DNA from: Acidobacteriota bacterium | Lineage (GTDB): Bacteria; Acidobacteriota; Thermoanaerobaculia; Multivoradales; Multivoraceae | Direction: 5' to 3' | NCBI GenBank assembly: GCA_003388555.1 | Contig: QQVD01000005.1 | Span: 33,521-97,520 of the forward strand | Length of the DNA stretch: 64,000 nt | Shown: piece after piece, positions 1-8,225 of the stretch | Numbering within the stretch: the stretch's first letter is position 1 | Layout of the letters: each line of letters opens with the position of its first letter | Notes under the pieces: generated by a model | What the model was told of the DNA's origin: nothing | What the model saw: the letters and a program-made list of their open reading frames with translations, nothing else | The model's database searches: none | Program-made: the position numbers and the translations under genes

Positions 1-1175
1 ATCCACAGCGGCACCTGCGCCACCTCGGTGTAGACGGTGGGACCGTGCCCGAAGCCACCGTGCTCGCCGAACTCCTCGCCGTGGTCGGCGGTCAGCACGA
101 TCAGATCGATGGGTCGCAGGCGGTGGATCTCGTCGATCAGCCAGGTCAGCGTCTCGTCGAGATGACGCACCTCGCTGGCGTAGGCGGCGCGCAGCGCCGG
201 GACGTCGGCGGCGGCTGCCTCGGGGCTGCCGCTCTGCGGCGCCGCGAAGCTCTCGCCGCTCTCGTGGTTGCGGTAGGGATCGTGGGGGTCCATGAAGTGC
301 AGGTAGAGGAAGAGGTCTTCCCCCTGCAGCCAACGGACCACCTGCAGCGCCTTGTCCGCCACCTCGGTGGCGTCGGGGATCCGCCAGCCCTCGAGATAGG
401 TCGGCACGTCGTAGAGATCGAAGCCCTGACTGAAGCCGTTCTCGTGGCCGAGAGTGGGGTTGGCGACGATGGCGGCGGTCGCGAAGCCGCGCTGACGCGC
501 TCGCGCGGCCACGGTGCCAGCGCCTTCCGGGACGGCGATCAGCGCTCCGTCGGCGGCGCGCAGGCTGGAGGGTGGGCGACCGACGAAGAGGGACGCCATC
601 GACGGCAGGGTCCAGGTGGCGGGAGCGAAGGCGCTGGTGAGACGGCGACCTCCGAGACTGGCGAAGGCCGCCTGGAGCTCGACCATCTCCTCCTCGGCGA
701 CGTCGGCCCGTAGCGTGTCGGCGACGACGAAGAGCCGCAGCTGCGGCTGGCGCGGTGCCGGTCCGCGGCGCGGGTGCACCACCAACGAGGCTGGCGCGGC
801 GGGCGTCGACTCGGTGTTGGCGCTGCCCACCGGTGGCCCGCCGACCAGTGGCCTGAGCGGTCGCACCGCGCCGCGCACCGCCAGCTCGCCGGCCTCGGCG
901 TCCCGGGTCTCCAGCACCAGGGCGCGCGCGTCGGCCGGAACGCCGTCGACCAGAGCCTCGGGAGTCGCAGCCCAGATCCAGGTCGTGCCGACGTGCACCC
1001 ACTGGCTCGCGACGGTGAGCTCCGGCGCCGGCGGCTCACGGACGCATCCGGGCAGCGCGAGCCCGACGGCGAGGAACTGGAGGAGCAGCAGCAGGCGCGG
1101 CGCTGGCGGTCGCGGCGGCGAGTTGGATGGCCGGGCGGCGGGTTGCCGCAGGCTGGGCGCGACGGAAGCGGACAT
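1..1175 (-). CDS. Sulfatase/alkaline-phosphatase superfamily lipoprotein (partial, C-terminus off the left edge)
   Basis: About 391 codons are visible and the stop lies outside the window. The N-terminus is proline-rich, followed by a hydrophobic stretch (about residues 28-42) ending LPGC, which fits a lipoprotein signal. FVVADTLRADV supplies the first metal-ligand Asp, and LTADHGEEFGEHG near the edge supplies the Asp-His pair typical of the superfamily, so hydrolysis of a sulfate or phosphate ester outside the cytoplasm is likely. Where true sulfatases carry C/S-x-P-x-R, this protein has WTLPSMASLF, so a formylglycine nucleophile is unlikely and a Thr-based member is more probable. The ATG at 1175 has a GGAAG about 12 nt upstream. 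It lies 81 bp downstream of the co-oriented permease gene. The substrate cannot be told from sequence. Confidence 0.8.
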   Translation of the reverse strand, partial: MSASVAPSLRQPAARPSNSPPRPPAPRLLLLLQFLAVGLALPGCVREPPAPELTVASQWVHVGTTWIWAATPEALVDGVPADARALVLETRDAEAGELAVRGAVRPLRPLVGGPPVGSANTESTPAAPASLVVHPRRGPAPRQPQLRLFVVADTLRADVAEEEMVELQAAFASLGGRRLTSAFAPATWTLPSMASLFVGRPPSSLRAADGALIAVPEGAGTVAARARQRGFATAAIVANPTLGHENGFSQGFDLYDVPTYLEGWRIPDATEVADKALQVVRWLQGEDLFLYLHFMDPHDPYRNHESGESFAAPQSGSPEAAAADVPALRAAYASEVRHLDETLTWLIDEIHRLRPIDLIVLTADHGEEFGEHGGFGHGPTVYTEVAQVPLW

Positions 1176-1256
1176 CGCGCGATTCTTCCAGAGGGAGGTC
1201 GCCGCCGGCGGTGGGGCTGCGCTCGCGGACGCCCGCGCAATGACGTACGACCGGCC

Positions 1257-3701
1257 TCACTCGCTGCGCAGGACCTCCGCGGGCTGCACCCTGGCTGCAC
1301 GGCGGGCCGGCGCGAGGGTGGCGAGCAGGGCTGTGGCGAGAACGGCGGCCGCGGCCGCGATGCACAGCCAGGCGGGAATCGCGGTGAAGTCCTCGACCCA
1401 GCCCCGCAGCAGGCGCGAAGACGCCGCGGCGAGCGCGATGCCCAGCACCGCGGCCGCACCCACCAGACGCAGGCTGCGGGTCATCACCCAGCGCAGCACT
1501 TCACCGCGATCGGCGCCGACCGCCATGCGCACGCCGATCTCGCGCCGCCTGCGGGTGACCAGCAGCTGCATCACCGCGAACACCCCGACCAGGCTGAGCA
1601 GCAGGCCGACCGCGGCCAGCAGCGCGGTCGTCTGCGACTGCATGCGGTGCACCACCAGGGCGTCCCAGCGCAGCTGCGCCGCGGTGTGCACGGTGTCCGG
1701 CTGGAGCCTCTCGTCGATCTCGCTGGCCGCGACCCGCAACGCCCGCACGTAGGCGTCGGGGTCGCCGACGACGCGCGCCACCAGCGCCACCGAGGGACGT
1801 GGACGCTGGTCTAGCGGCAGGTAGAGGATGGGCTCACCGTCGCTGCGCAGATCGTGCTGCTTGATCGTGCCGACGACGCCGACGACCTGGTGCTCGGCCG
1901 CCGGCTCGCCCTGGCGCCGTGGCGGCACGAGCAGGATCTGGCCGACGGAGGCTTCGGGAGGTCGGTCCGGCCACGTCTGCCGCGCCAGCATCTCGTTGAC
2001 GATCGCGGTCGGTGGGCCGGTGAGCTCGCGGTCGTCGAAGCCGCGACCGTGCAGCAGCGGCACCCCGAGCACCTCGAAGTAGCCGTCGTCGACGAAGTTG
2101 ATGCGCGCGCTGCGGTCCTCCTCTGGCCGTGACGGCAGTTGGAACGTGCGCTCGACGTCGAGGAACACCGGCGGCATGAACAGCGCGCGCGAGACTGCCG
2201 AGACGCCGGGCAGGCCGGCGACGCGACGCTCCAGCTGGCGCATCAGCTCCTGACCGCTGGCGCCGTCGTAGCCGGCACCTTCGAAGAAGAAGGAGGCGCG
2301 CACCAGGCCGCGGTCGTCGAATCCGAGGTCGACCCGCTGCAGCGACCAGAGATTGAAGGCGATCGCGGCGCCGCAGGTGAGCAGCACCGTCGCCAGCACC
2401 ACCTGCACCGCCGCCAGGGTCGAGAACGCCTTGAGAGCCCGTCGGCTCACCGTACCGGCGCGCTCTGTCGCGATGCCCGGTCGCCCGGCGGCGCTGGTGG
2501 CGGCGAAGGCCGGGAGGACGCCGAAGAGCAGCGCGACGAGGGCGGCGACCGAAGCGGTGCCGAGCAGCACACGACGATCGAAGCGCATGTCGCGCGCGAA
2601 CAGCTCCAGGTCCCACAGCGCGAACAGCTGCCTCGATGCGGTGGCGATGAGCAGTCCCGCCGCCGCGGCGAGCAGCGCCAGCACGGCACTCTCGACGACC
2701 AGCTGACGCACCAACCGGCGGCGCGGCGCTCCGAGAGCCAGGCGCATCGAGATCTCGGGCCGTCGCTCGATGGCGCGGGCGAGCAGCAGACTGGCGACGT
2801 TGGCGCAGGTGAGCAGGAGCAGCAACGCCACGCCGACGGTCAGCATCTGCAGGATCGGCCGGAAGCGCTGGCGGTCCAGGCCGTGCGTCAGGCGCGCCGG
2901 GATGACCGTGACCTCTCGTTCGCCGGTCGCCATCGGCAGGGTCCGGTCGAGTTCCTCGGCGAGGTTCTGCAACTCCGCCCGGGCACGCTCCACGTTCGCC
3001 CCCGGCGCCAGCCGGCCCAGCGCCACCACGGCGTGCACCAGCGGCTCGGGAACGAGGTGGGAGAACGTCGCCGTCGCCGGCTCGTCGGCGATCCAGAGAT
3101 CCGCCTGCTCGCCGGCGGTGGCGCCGCGGTATCGCGCGTCGACGACTCCGACGACCGTCGCCGGTTGACGGTCGAGCAGCACGGTGCCGCCGATCGTCGA
3201 CGGATCACCACCGAGCTCGCGCATCCAGAAGGAATGGCCGAGGACCGCGAAGAGCGCACTGCCGGAATCGTGATCGTCGTCCTCGAGCACTCGCCCCGCG
3301 GCGGTCCGGATGCCGAGCTGCCGGAAGAAGCCTCGCGACACCAGGCGCGCGGAGACAGTGCGCGCGGCCACCTTCGGCGTCTCGTCGGTCGGCTCCAGCC
3401 GCAGGCTCGCCCATCGCTCCCCGACCAGGGCCTCGAGGGAGTCGGCGCTGCGTGCGTACTCCTCGAAGTCGGCGGGCGGCAGGTATCCCCAGGGCCCGAC
3501 GAACGGCTGCGGATGGGCGGTGTAGACCTGCACCAGGCGACCCGGCTGGGTGCCCGGGATCGGCAGCCAGAGGATCAGGTTGCTGAGGTCGAGCAACGCC
3601 GTCGCGGCGCCGCAAGCGAGCGACGCCGTGAGTACCACCACCGCGGCCATGCCCGGGCGCCGGCGGAGTTGGCGGATGGCACTGCGGAGGTCGTCGAGCA
3701 C
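1257..3701 (-). CDS. Large orphan MacB/FtsX-type permease (ADOP family)
   Basis: An 814-residue permease of the kind abundant in Acidobacteriota as acidobacterial duplicated orphan permeases. The order is an N-terminal membrane segment (about residues 17-39), a MacB-like periplasmic domain, a FtsX core with several membrane helices (about 275-430), a second periplasmic domain, and a C-terminal FtsX core (about 685-805) ending in the characteristic ARRAARVQPAEVLRSE tail. The repeated REIGVRMAVGA / PEISMRLALGA motif marks the two FtsX halves. No ABC ATPase is adjacent, which is the meaning of 'orphan'. The start is GTG with no clear SD. The region immediately upstream is a heptamer-repeat tract, so its promoter must lie in or beyond that tract. 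The transported substrate is unknown. Confidence 0.88.
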   Translation of the reverse strand: MLDDLRSAIRQLRRRPGMAAVVVLTASLACGAATALLDLSNLILWLPIPGTQPGRLVQVYTAHPQPFVGPWGYLPPADFEEYARSADSLEALVGERWASLRLEPTDETPKVAARTVSARLVSRGFFRQLGIRTAAGRVLEDDDHDSGSALFAVLGHSFWMRELGGDPSTIGGTVLLDRQPATVVGVVDARYRGATAGEQADLWIADEPATATFSHLVPEPLVHAVVALGRLAPGANVERARAELQNLAEELDRTLPMATGEREVTVIPARLTHGLDRQRFRPILQMLTVGVALLLLLTCANVASLLLARAIERRPEISMRLALGAPRRRLVRQLVVESAVLALLAAAAGLLIATASRQLFALWDLELFARDMRFDRRVLLGTASVAALVALLFGVLPAFAATSAAGRPGIATERAGTVSRRALKAFSTLAAVQVVLATVLLTCGAAIAFNLWSLQRVDLGFDDRGLVRASFFFEGAGYDGASGQELMRQLERRVAGLPGVSAVSRALFMPPVFLDVERTFQLPSRPEEDRSARINFVDDGYFEVLGVPLLHGRGFDDRELTGPPTAIVNEMLARQTWPDRPPEASVGQILLVPPRRQGEPAAEHQVVGVVGTIKQHDLRSDGEPILYLPLDQRPRPSVALVARVVGDPDAYVRALRVAASEIDERLQPDTVHTAAQLRWDALVVHRMQSQTTALLAAVGLLLSLVGVFAVMQLLVTRRRREIGVRMAVGADRGEVLRWVMTRSLRLVGAAAVLGIALAAASSRLLRGWVEDFTAIPAWLCIAAAAAVLATALLATLAPARRAARVQPAEVLRSE

Positions 3702-3723
3702 GGCGGGTCAGGGGCTGAGGGAA

Positions 3724-3924
3724 GGGAAAAGGGAAAAGGGAAGAGGGAAAAGGGAAGAGGGAAGAGGGGGCAGAGAGGGGTCGGGGGTCAGGGGTTGGGG
3801 ACAAGGGACAAGGGACAAGGGAGGAGAGAGGGGTCGGGGGATAGTGGTCAGGAAGGGAAAAGGGAAAAGGGAAGAGGGAAGAGGGAAGAGAGGGCAGGGA
3901 GCAGGGAGAAGGGAGCAGCGAGAG
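3724..3924. repeat. Polypurine tandem heptamer arrays (GGGAARA / GGGACAA)
   Basis: The plus strand is almost pure purine and built from 7-nt units. GGGAAAA/GGGAAGA units run in register from 3724 to 3765 (six units), followed by a degenerate unit. GGGACAA units run from 3798 to 3818 (three), followed by GGGAGGA. GGGAAAA/GGGAAGA units recur from 3855 to 3889 (five), followed by GGGAGCA/GGGAGAA variants to about 3917. The blocks are separated by a repeated spacer that begins GAGAGGGGTCGGGGG (about 3773 and 3828), so there is a higher-order duplication. The tract sits directly upstream of the GTG of the minus-strand ADOP permease. No coding function is apparent. It resembles heptameric short tandem repeats known from other bacteria, notably the STRR elements of cyanobacteria. 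Confidence 0.9.
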
Positions 3925-4246
3925 GGATAGGCCTCAACTCTACTTCCGTGTTCCGGTGGCGGGTTGTGCACGACCGCCGGCGCATTGTTCGCTGCCGCCG
4001 CCGCGGCGGCGGTAGTCTCCGCCCGACGATCGCCTGCGTGCTCGTCGCGACGCGATGGACGCGATCGACCGCGGAGTCTGAGGCATGCGCCGAGTGCAGA
4101 GTGACCGCCCCGCGGGTCGCAAGTCCGAGGTTCGACAGGAGGTTACGAGCGCCGCCGCGCGACCGTCCAGGACGGCCTTCGGGCGGAGCCGTTCAGGCGC
4201 TCTCGAGCGCTCTCGTGGCAGCTCTCTCGACCGACCACCCGGTCGC
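3925..4246. other. Intergenic region without a recognised gene
   Basis: This lies between the polypurine tract and the small transcription unit. It contains a GC-only palindrome made of GCC/GGC triplets near 4000-4015 and the phrase GAGGTTCGACAGG near 4130. That phrase looks like a tRNA T-arm but has no matching acceptor or anticodon arm. Open frames here have arginine-rich composition and no ribosome site, so I consider them spurious. Confidence 0.5.
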
Positions 4247-4274
4247 TTGACAAGGCTCGTCTCGGGCGTATGCT
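4247..4274 (+). promoter_or_regulatory. Sigma70-type promoter of the small transcription unit
   Basis: A perfect -35 hexamer TTGACA (4247-4252) is followed by a 16-bp spacer and a -10 hexamer TATGCT (4269-4274, four of six consensus bases). Transcription would start near 4281. This is one of the best matches to a housekeeping promoter noticed in the window. It points into a short unit that ends at a strong terminator about 320 nt later, before the next gene begins. Confidence 0.65.
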
Positions 4275-4375
4275 GTCTTCGTGAGTGGGCGCTCCGGGGT
4301 CGAGATCACTCCCCCGACGCTGCACCCCTCACAGCGCGAAGCCACATCTGTCCACGACCAGCGAAGGAGGTTTGA

Positions 4376-4441
4376 ATGAGTCCGCCGGACCAACAGGAAC
4401 CCTCGAACCTTCGAGCTCGAGTGACTCTCGAAGGCTGCTGA
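4376..4441 (+). CDS. Candidate 21-residue small protein in the short transcript
   Basis: The ATG follows GAAGGAGG with five bases in between, one of the strongest ribosome sites in the window. The frame reads MSPPDQQEPSNL...LEGC and ends with TGA. It is hydrophilic, with one cysteine at the very C-terminus, and has no signal peptide or membrane segment. The stop codon falls just after the CCTTCGAG/CTCGAAGG hairpin, whose two arms lie inside the last third of the ORF, so translation would melt that structure. I recognise no family. The ribosome site argues for translation; the short length and unknown conservation argue for caution. Confidence 0.4.
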   Translation: MSPPDQQEPSNLRARVTLEGC

Positions 4442-4569
4442 GGGAACACCGTGATCGGCTGTGAGGTGCCCCGCCACCGTCGCGGCTCGCGGCGAGCCAC
4501 AGAGCGCTGACCCGCTGCACGCGAACCGGACTTCAGGATCCACAAGGGGACCCCACCCCGGCCGACGAA

Positions 4570-4600
4570 AAGGGCGCTGATTCGAGTCAGCGCCCTTTTT
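4570..4600 (+). terminator. Intrinsic terminator of the small transcription unit
   Basis: A perfect stem GGGCGCTGA/TCAGCGCCC with loop TTCGAG is preceded by AAA and followed by TTTTT. The A and T tracts make it potentially bidirectional. It separates the small unit from the TPR gene starting at 4670, which therefore needs its own promoter or read-through. Confidence 0.88.
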
Positions 4601-4669
4601 GCGTCTGGCGCGAGCTGCGCGGCCACCGAGTGCCCGCGACGGTGATGCCGGGCTAGACTCGCTGCCGCG

Positions 4670-6046
4670 ATGAGCTTCCTGCGCCGCATCCTGGGTGGGT
4701 CGAAGACGGCCGAAGACGTGCAGGGCCTCCTGGAGTCTGGCGATGCGCGCCGAGCACTCGCCGCGGCGCGCAAGCTGGACCCCGGCGCCGTCAGCGAGGA
4801 GAGGCGCGCCGAGCTCGAGGCGTCCTGTGAGCGGGCCCTGCTCGAGGCGACGATGGCGCGGGTCGACGCGGCGCTCGAGGTCGACCATCTCGAGGATGCC
4901 GCCGAGTGGATCCGCATCGCCCGCCAGCAGCTGTCCACGCTGCGCACCAAGGAGCGCGCCGCGCTCGAGTCCGAGCTCGCTGAGCGGATCGCCGTCGTCG
5001 AGGAGAGGTCGAGCCGCGCGGCGGCGGAGGCGATGCGCCGCGACCTCGACGCGCACCGCCACGACGAGGCCGACCCGGACGACGACGAGACGCCGCTCGA
5101 AGCCGCCGAGCAGGCCTTCGAGGTGCTGATCGACACCCTGGGCGAGGAAGCCGCGATCCTCTACCGCGAGGCCGGCGCGCGTAGCGCCGCCTTCCGCGCC
5201 GCGGCTGTCGCGGTCAGCGAGGGCTCCGCGAGGGCGGCGCTCGAGCAGCTCGAGGCGATCGAGGAGGAGCTGCGCGCGGCGCCGGCGGTGGTCCTCGAAC
5301 GAGGCCGCGCTCTGCTGCTCGACGGGCAGTTCGGCTTAGCGCGCGAGGCCTTCGAGGCGGTCGAGGACCACTTCGCGGCCCATGCGCTCGACCAGCAGGG
5401 AGCTCTCTCCTGGATCGAGCTGTGGAGCGAGGCCGCACTGGAGAGCGACGCCGCCGCCGAAGTCCTCGAACGGCTCGAGAGCTCGCAGGAGCTGAGCGGT
5501 GCGACCAGCCCGACCCTGCTCGAGCTGCACGCCGCCGCCCTGCGCCGCGCCGGCCGCGAGGACGAAGCGATCGAGGCGCTGCGTGCCGCTGGCGGCAGGT
5601 TCCCGTTGCACAACGAGTTCGACTACCGGCTCGCGGTGCTGCTCTGTGAGCGGGGGCGGCACGAGGAGTCCGAGGAGGTGCTCGCCGAGCGCATCGAACG
5701 AGGGTTGCGACCGGGCGGTCAGCAGCTGCTGCATCCGGGCTCCCTGGAGCTGCTCTGCGAGCACCTGCTCTGTCACGACCCGGTGCCGGTCGAGCGGGCG
5801 AGCGAGCTGCTCGACGTGACGGTGCACCTGCTCGGCGGCACCACGGCCAATGTCGCCTGGTTGCGCTCCCACGTGCTGCGGCACCAGGGGCGGGTCGCCG
5901 AGGCGGATGCTGCGGCGGAGGTCGCGCGCGAGCTGCGCGGGCGAACGGGCGAGGGCGACGCGGCTGACGGTGGCGGTGCGACGGCGAAGAGCGAACATCG
6001 GCTCCGGCGCATCGCGCCGCCGGAAGCCACGAGCGCCGCCGGCTGA
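4670..6046 (+). CDS. TPR-like helical repeat protein, function unknown
   Basis: A 458-residue soluble protein with no signal peptide or membrane span, so probably cytoplasmic. It is almost entirely alpha-helical, rich in Ala, Glu, Arg and Leu, with degenerate tetratricopeptide-like units such as LLELHAAALRRAGREDEAIEAL and DYRLAVLLCERGRHEESEEV in the C-terminal half. An acidic linker with consecutive Asp residues lies near residues 132-143, and the last 40 residues are low-complexity and probably disordered. TPR proteins usually serve as scaffolds. Nothing here identifies a partner. It is flanked by the upstream terminator and a convergent gene, so it is likely a single-gene unit. Confidence 0.7.
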   Translation: MSFLRRILGGSKTAEDVQGLLESGDARRALAAARKLDPGAVSEERRAELEASCERALLEATMARVDAALEVDHLEDAAEWIRIARQQLSTLRTKERAALESELAERIAVVEERSSRAAAEAMRRDLDAHRHDEADPDDDETPLEAAEQAFEVLIDTLGEEAAILYREAGARSAAFRAAAVAVSEGSARAALEQLEAIEEELRAAPAVVLERGRALLLDGQFGLAREAFEAVEDHFAAHALDQQGALSWIELWSEAALESDAAAEVLERLESSQELSGATSPTLLELHAAALRRAGREDEAIEALRAAGGRFPLHNEFDYRLAVLLCERGRHEESEEVLAERIERGLRPGGQQLLHPGSLELLCEHLLCHDPVPVERASELLDVTVHLLGGTTANVAWLRSHVLRHQGRVAEADAAAEVARELRGRTGEGDAADGGGATAKSEHRLRRIAPPEATSAAG

Positions 6047-6123
6047 GTGCGCCCTGCGGTTGGCCGCTCGTCGAGCTCGGCGGCTCTGGCTCGAGCGCGG
6101 GACCCGTGTCGGCGACGAGGAGG

Positions 6124-8062
6124 TCAGTCGACGTAGCCCATGGTGCGCAGGTGGCGCTGCAGCGCCTCACGCTCCTCGTCGCTGAGGCCTTCCTCGGCCT
6201 CGATGCCGGCGGCGGCGCCGACAGCGGTCTCGTCGTCCTCGGCGCCGGACTGGCTCGACAGGCCACCGAAAGAACGGCGCGAGACGATCTGCGGCACCGC
6301 CCAGACTGCCTCTGCGGCCTCGGCTGCCCTCCCGGTGGCCGACGGCACCGTCGCCTCGACGCAGAGCGTGATCTGCCGTAGCGAGAGGCGGGCGAGATCG
6401 ATCCGCTCCTCGTGCCACGCGTCCTGTGAGGGGACGCCCGCCTGCCCGCGCGGTCGAGGCGGTTGCACGATGCGCTCGAGGAGCACGACGCTCCTTGCAG
6501 CGGGTTCCGCGGTGCTGGCGGTGGCGACGAAGCGGACGGCAGGCGGCGCCTTGGCGTCGGCGGGAGCGGCTGCCGAACCGCGATGACCCGGGGTCGCGGG
6601 CACTTCGAAGGCGGGCACTCCGAAGCCGAGCTGCAGCTCGGCCTGCATCGGCAGCAGGAGCTGGCCGCAGAGAGCGGTGTGACGAAGGACCCGTCGTCGC
6701 GGGCACTTCGAAGGCGGGCACTCCGAAGCCGAGCTGCAGCTCGGCCTGCATCGGCAGCAGGAGCTGGCCGCAGAGAGCGGTGTGACGAAGGACCCGTCGT
6801 CGCTCACCGGCGACGACTCGCTGCACGATGTCGCGTCGGTGCGCGAAGCGGAAGGCGCGGCGTTCGACGAAGCGATAGCCGTCCTCCGGGGTGACGGCTT
6901 CGAGGTGCGGACGCCCGAGCGCGGCGAGCTGCGGAGCATGGTCGACGGGATAGCGCAGGGTGCGTACCGGGTCGAAGGGCGGGATCCACTCCCAGACGAT
7001 CTCTCCGTCCGGCGTGAGCTCGAACGTGCGTCCTCCGCGGGTCGAGGTGATCAGGGTGTTGCCACCGGCGAGCGGCTGCTGGGTGCCGCCGGTGTTGGTG
7101 AAGAAGCTGGCGTCGGTCCACTCGCGCACCACGGCACGGCGCGAGGGGTCGATCTCGAGCAGCGCGCTGCGGGTGTCGTGGTAGCGACCGCGGGTGCCGT
7201 TGCTGAGCACGAAGATGGCGCCGGCGCGCGGCTCGCCCGGTGGCACCATCAGCGCTTCGTGCTGCATGTCGAGGCGCTCGCCGAAGGTCCAGACGACGTC
7301 GCCGGTGGCGCGGTCGATCACCAGCAGGTGGTCGAGGTTGCGGGCGCTGACCAGCAGGTTGCCGGGACGGAACCGCGTGTCGCCTCCGTCGTGCCAGCGG
7401 TTGGAGGGCAGCTCCTGCACCGAGTTGAAGTGGGTCAGGTTCTGGCCGCCGCGCCGGCCCGCCTGCTCGATGAGGTCGCCGAGGTGGAGGTCGCTGCGCC
7501 AGCGCCAGATCTCGCGGCCCTGGCGCTCGATCTCGACCAGATCGTCGGTGGCGGAGCCGTCGCGCTGGCTGATCACCAGGGTGTTGCCGTTGCGCAGCCG
7601 GATGACGTCGTGGTGGGGCAGCTCGGCCTCGAAGCGGTGCGACCAGACGAGGTCTCCCTGCCACGAGTACTCGAAGACGGCCGGTCCCAGGCCGAGGCCG
7701 AGCAGGTTGCCGTCGGGCAGCAGCCGGACCCGCGACTTGACCCTCGCCTGCGGCCAGCTGTGCACGACGCGCCCGTTGGCGTCGAAGAGCGTCGGGGTGC
7801 GCTGGCGGAAGAGGTCGAGGTTGTAGCCGGGGGCGCTGCGTCGGGGATCGAAGATCGTCACCCAGGCCCGCGGTTCGGGACCGTCGCCGCCGGCGTCCAG
7901 GGTGGCTGGTGGGACGTCGGGCGCGGCGCAGGCCGAAGCGACCAGCGGCGCGAGCACCACCAGGAGCCCGATGAGTCCGCTCGGTCTCGCGCAGATGCGG
8001 CGCGGCGGCGGCAGCGACGCGCCGTACGGTCGTGGGGCCTCTTCTCGGGCGACATCCGGCAT
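6124..8062 (-). pseudogene. Aryl-sulfate sulfotransferase-family lipoprotein, frame broken by a 103-bp tandem duplication
   Basis: The first 400 or so residues show an arylsulfotransferase (ASST-like) propeller: GRVVHSW, LLPDGNLLGLG, LPHHDVIRLRNGNTLVISQ, LTHFNSVQELP, HEALMVPPGEP, QPLAGGNTLITSTRGG and FELTPDGEIVWEW. Such enzymes move sulfate groups between phenols, or act as secreted six-bladed propellers of unknown activity. The start at 8062 precedes a hydrophobic stretch ending LVASAC, so an exported, possibly lipid-anchored protein is expected. Around 6594-6799 a 103-bp segment is present twice. Because 103 is not a multiple of three, the reading frame is lost. Deleting one copy restores a 611-residue ORF ending LQRHLRTMGYVD. 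As written, the frame runs out of phase to a stop at 6167, replacing roughly the last quarter of the protein. No strong SD was seen at 8062; another in-frame start lies further upstream. Confidence 0.8.
6594..6799. repeat. Perfect 103-bp direct tandem duplication
   Basis: Copy 1 is 6594-6696 and copy 2 is 6697-6799. Both begin TCGCGGGCACTTCGAAGG and end GACGAAGGACCCGTCG, and I see no mismatch between them. Four bases (TCGC) recur after copy 2, giving a short junction homology. In the sulfotransferase-like gene the same peptide segment (QLLLPMQAELQLGFG) is read from copy 2 in the upstream frame and from copy 1 in the downstream frame, which shows that the duplication arose inside a once continuous gene. 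Perfect identity points to a very recent event or an assembly error. Confidence 0.95.
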
Positions 8063-8225
8063 CGGCGCGCAGCGTAGCTGAAGCGGCCCGCTAGCCGACC
8101 TTCGGCGATCGCGCGGCGGAACGGCTGGCCCGCCCCTTCTCGCAGCTCCACCGAACCGGGATCGAACTCCCGCCCCGGTCATCGTCGCGCTGTCGGTGCC
8201 ACGAGGCGCCGGAGCGATGCCGGCA

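Larger units (their letters stand above)
4281..4600 (+). ncRNA. Candidate small structured RNA / short-peptide mRNA
   Basis: The unit is bounded by a good promoter (4247-4274) and an intrinsic terminator (about 4570-4600), giving a transcript near 320 nt that stops before the TPR gene at 4670. Internal hairpins include CCTTCGAG/CTCGAAGG (4408-4415 with 4427-4434) and GGCTCG/CGAGCC with a CGG loop (4484-4489 with 4493-4498), the latter enclosed by CTGTG/CACAG. It also carries a strong SD and a 21-codon ORF. I looked for conserved elements of tmRNA, RNase P RNA, 6S RNA and SRP RNA and did not see them. It could be a regulatory RNA, a dual-function RNA or an mRNA for a small peptide. It might also be an attenuated leader of the downstream gene, although the 21-residue peptide shows no run of one amino acid. 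Confidence 0.5.

Noticed and set aside
3724..3924. CRISPR-like array
   Set aside because: Units are 7 nt and directly adjacent with no unique spacers, and no cas genes are in the window.
4120..4150. tRNA-like phrase GAGGTTCGACAGG
   Set aside because: No complementary T-stem and no other tRNA arms nearby.
6594..6799. Programmed ribosomal frameshift as explanation for the split sulfotransferase-like gene
   Set aside because: There is no slippery sequence or needed overlap; the exact 103-bp duplication explains the frame change fully.
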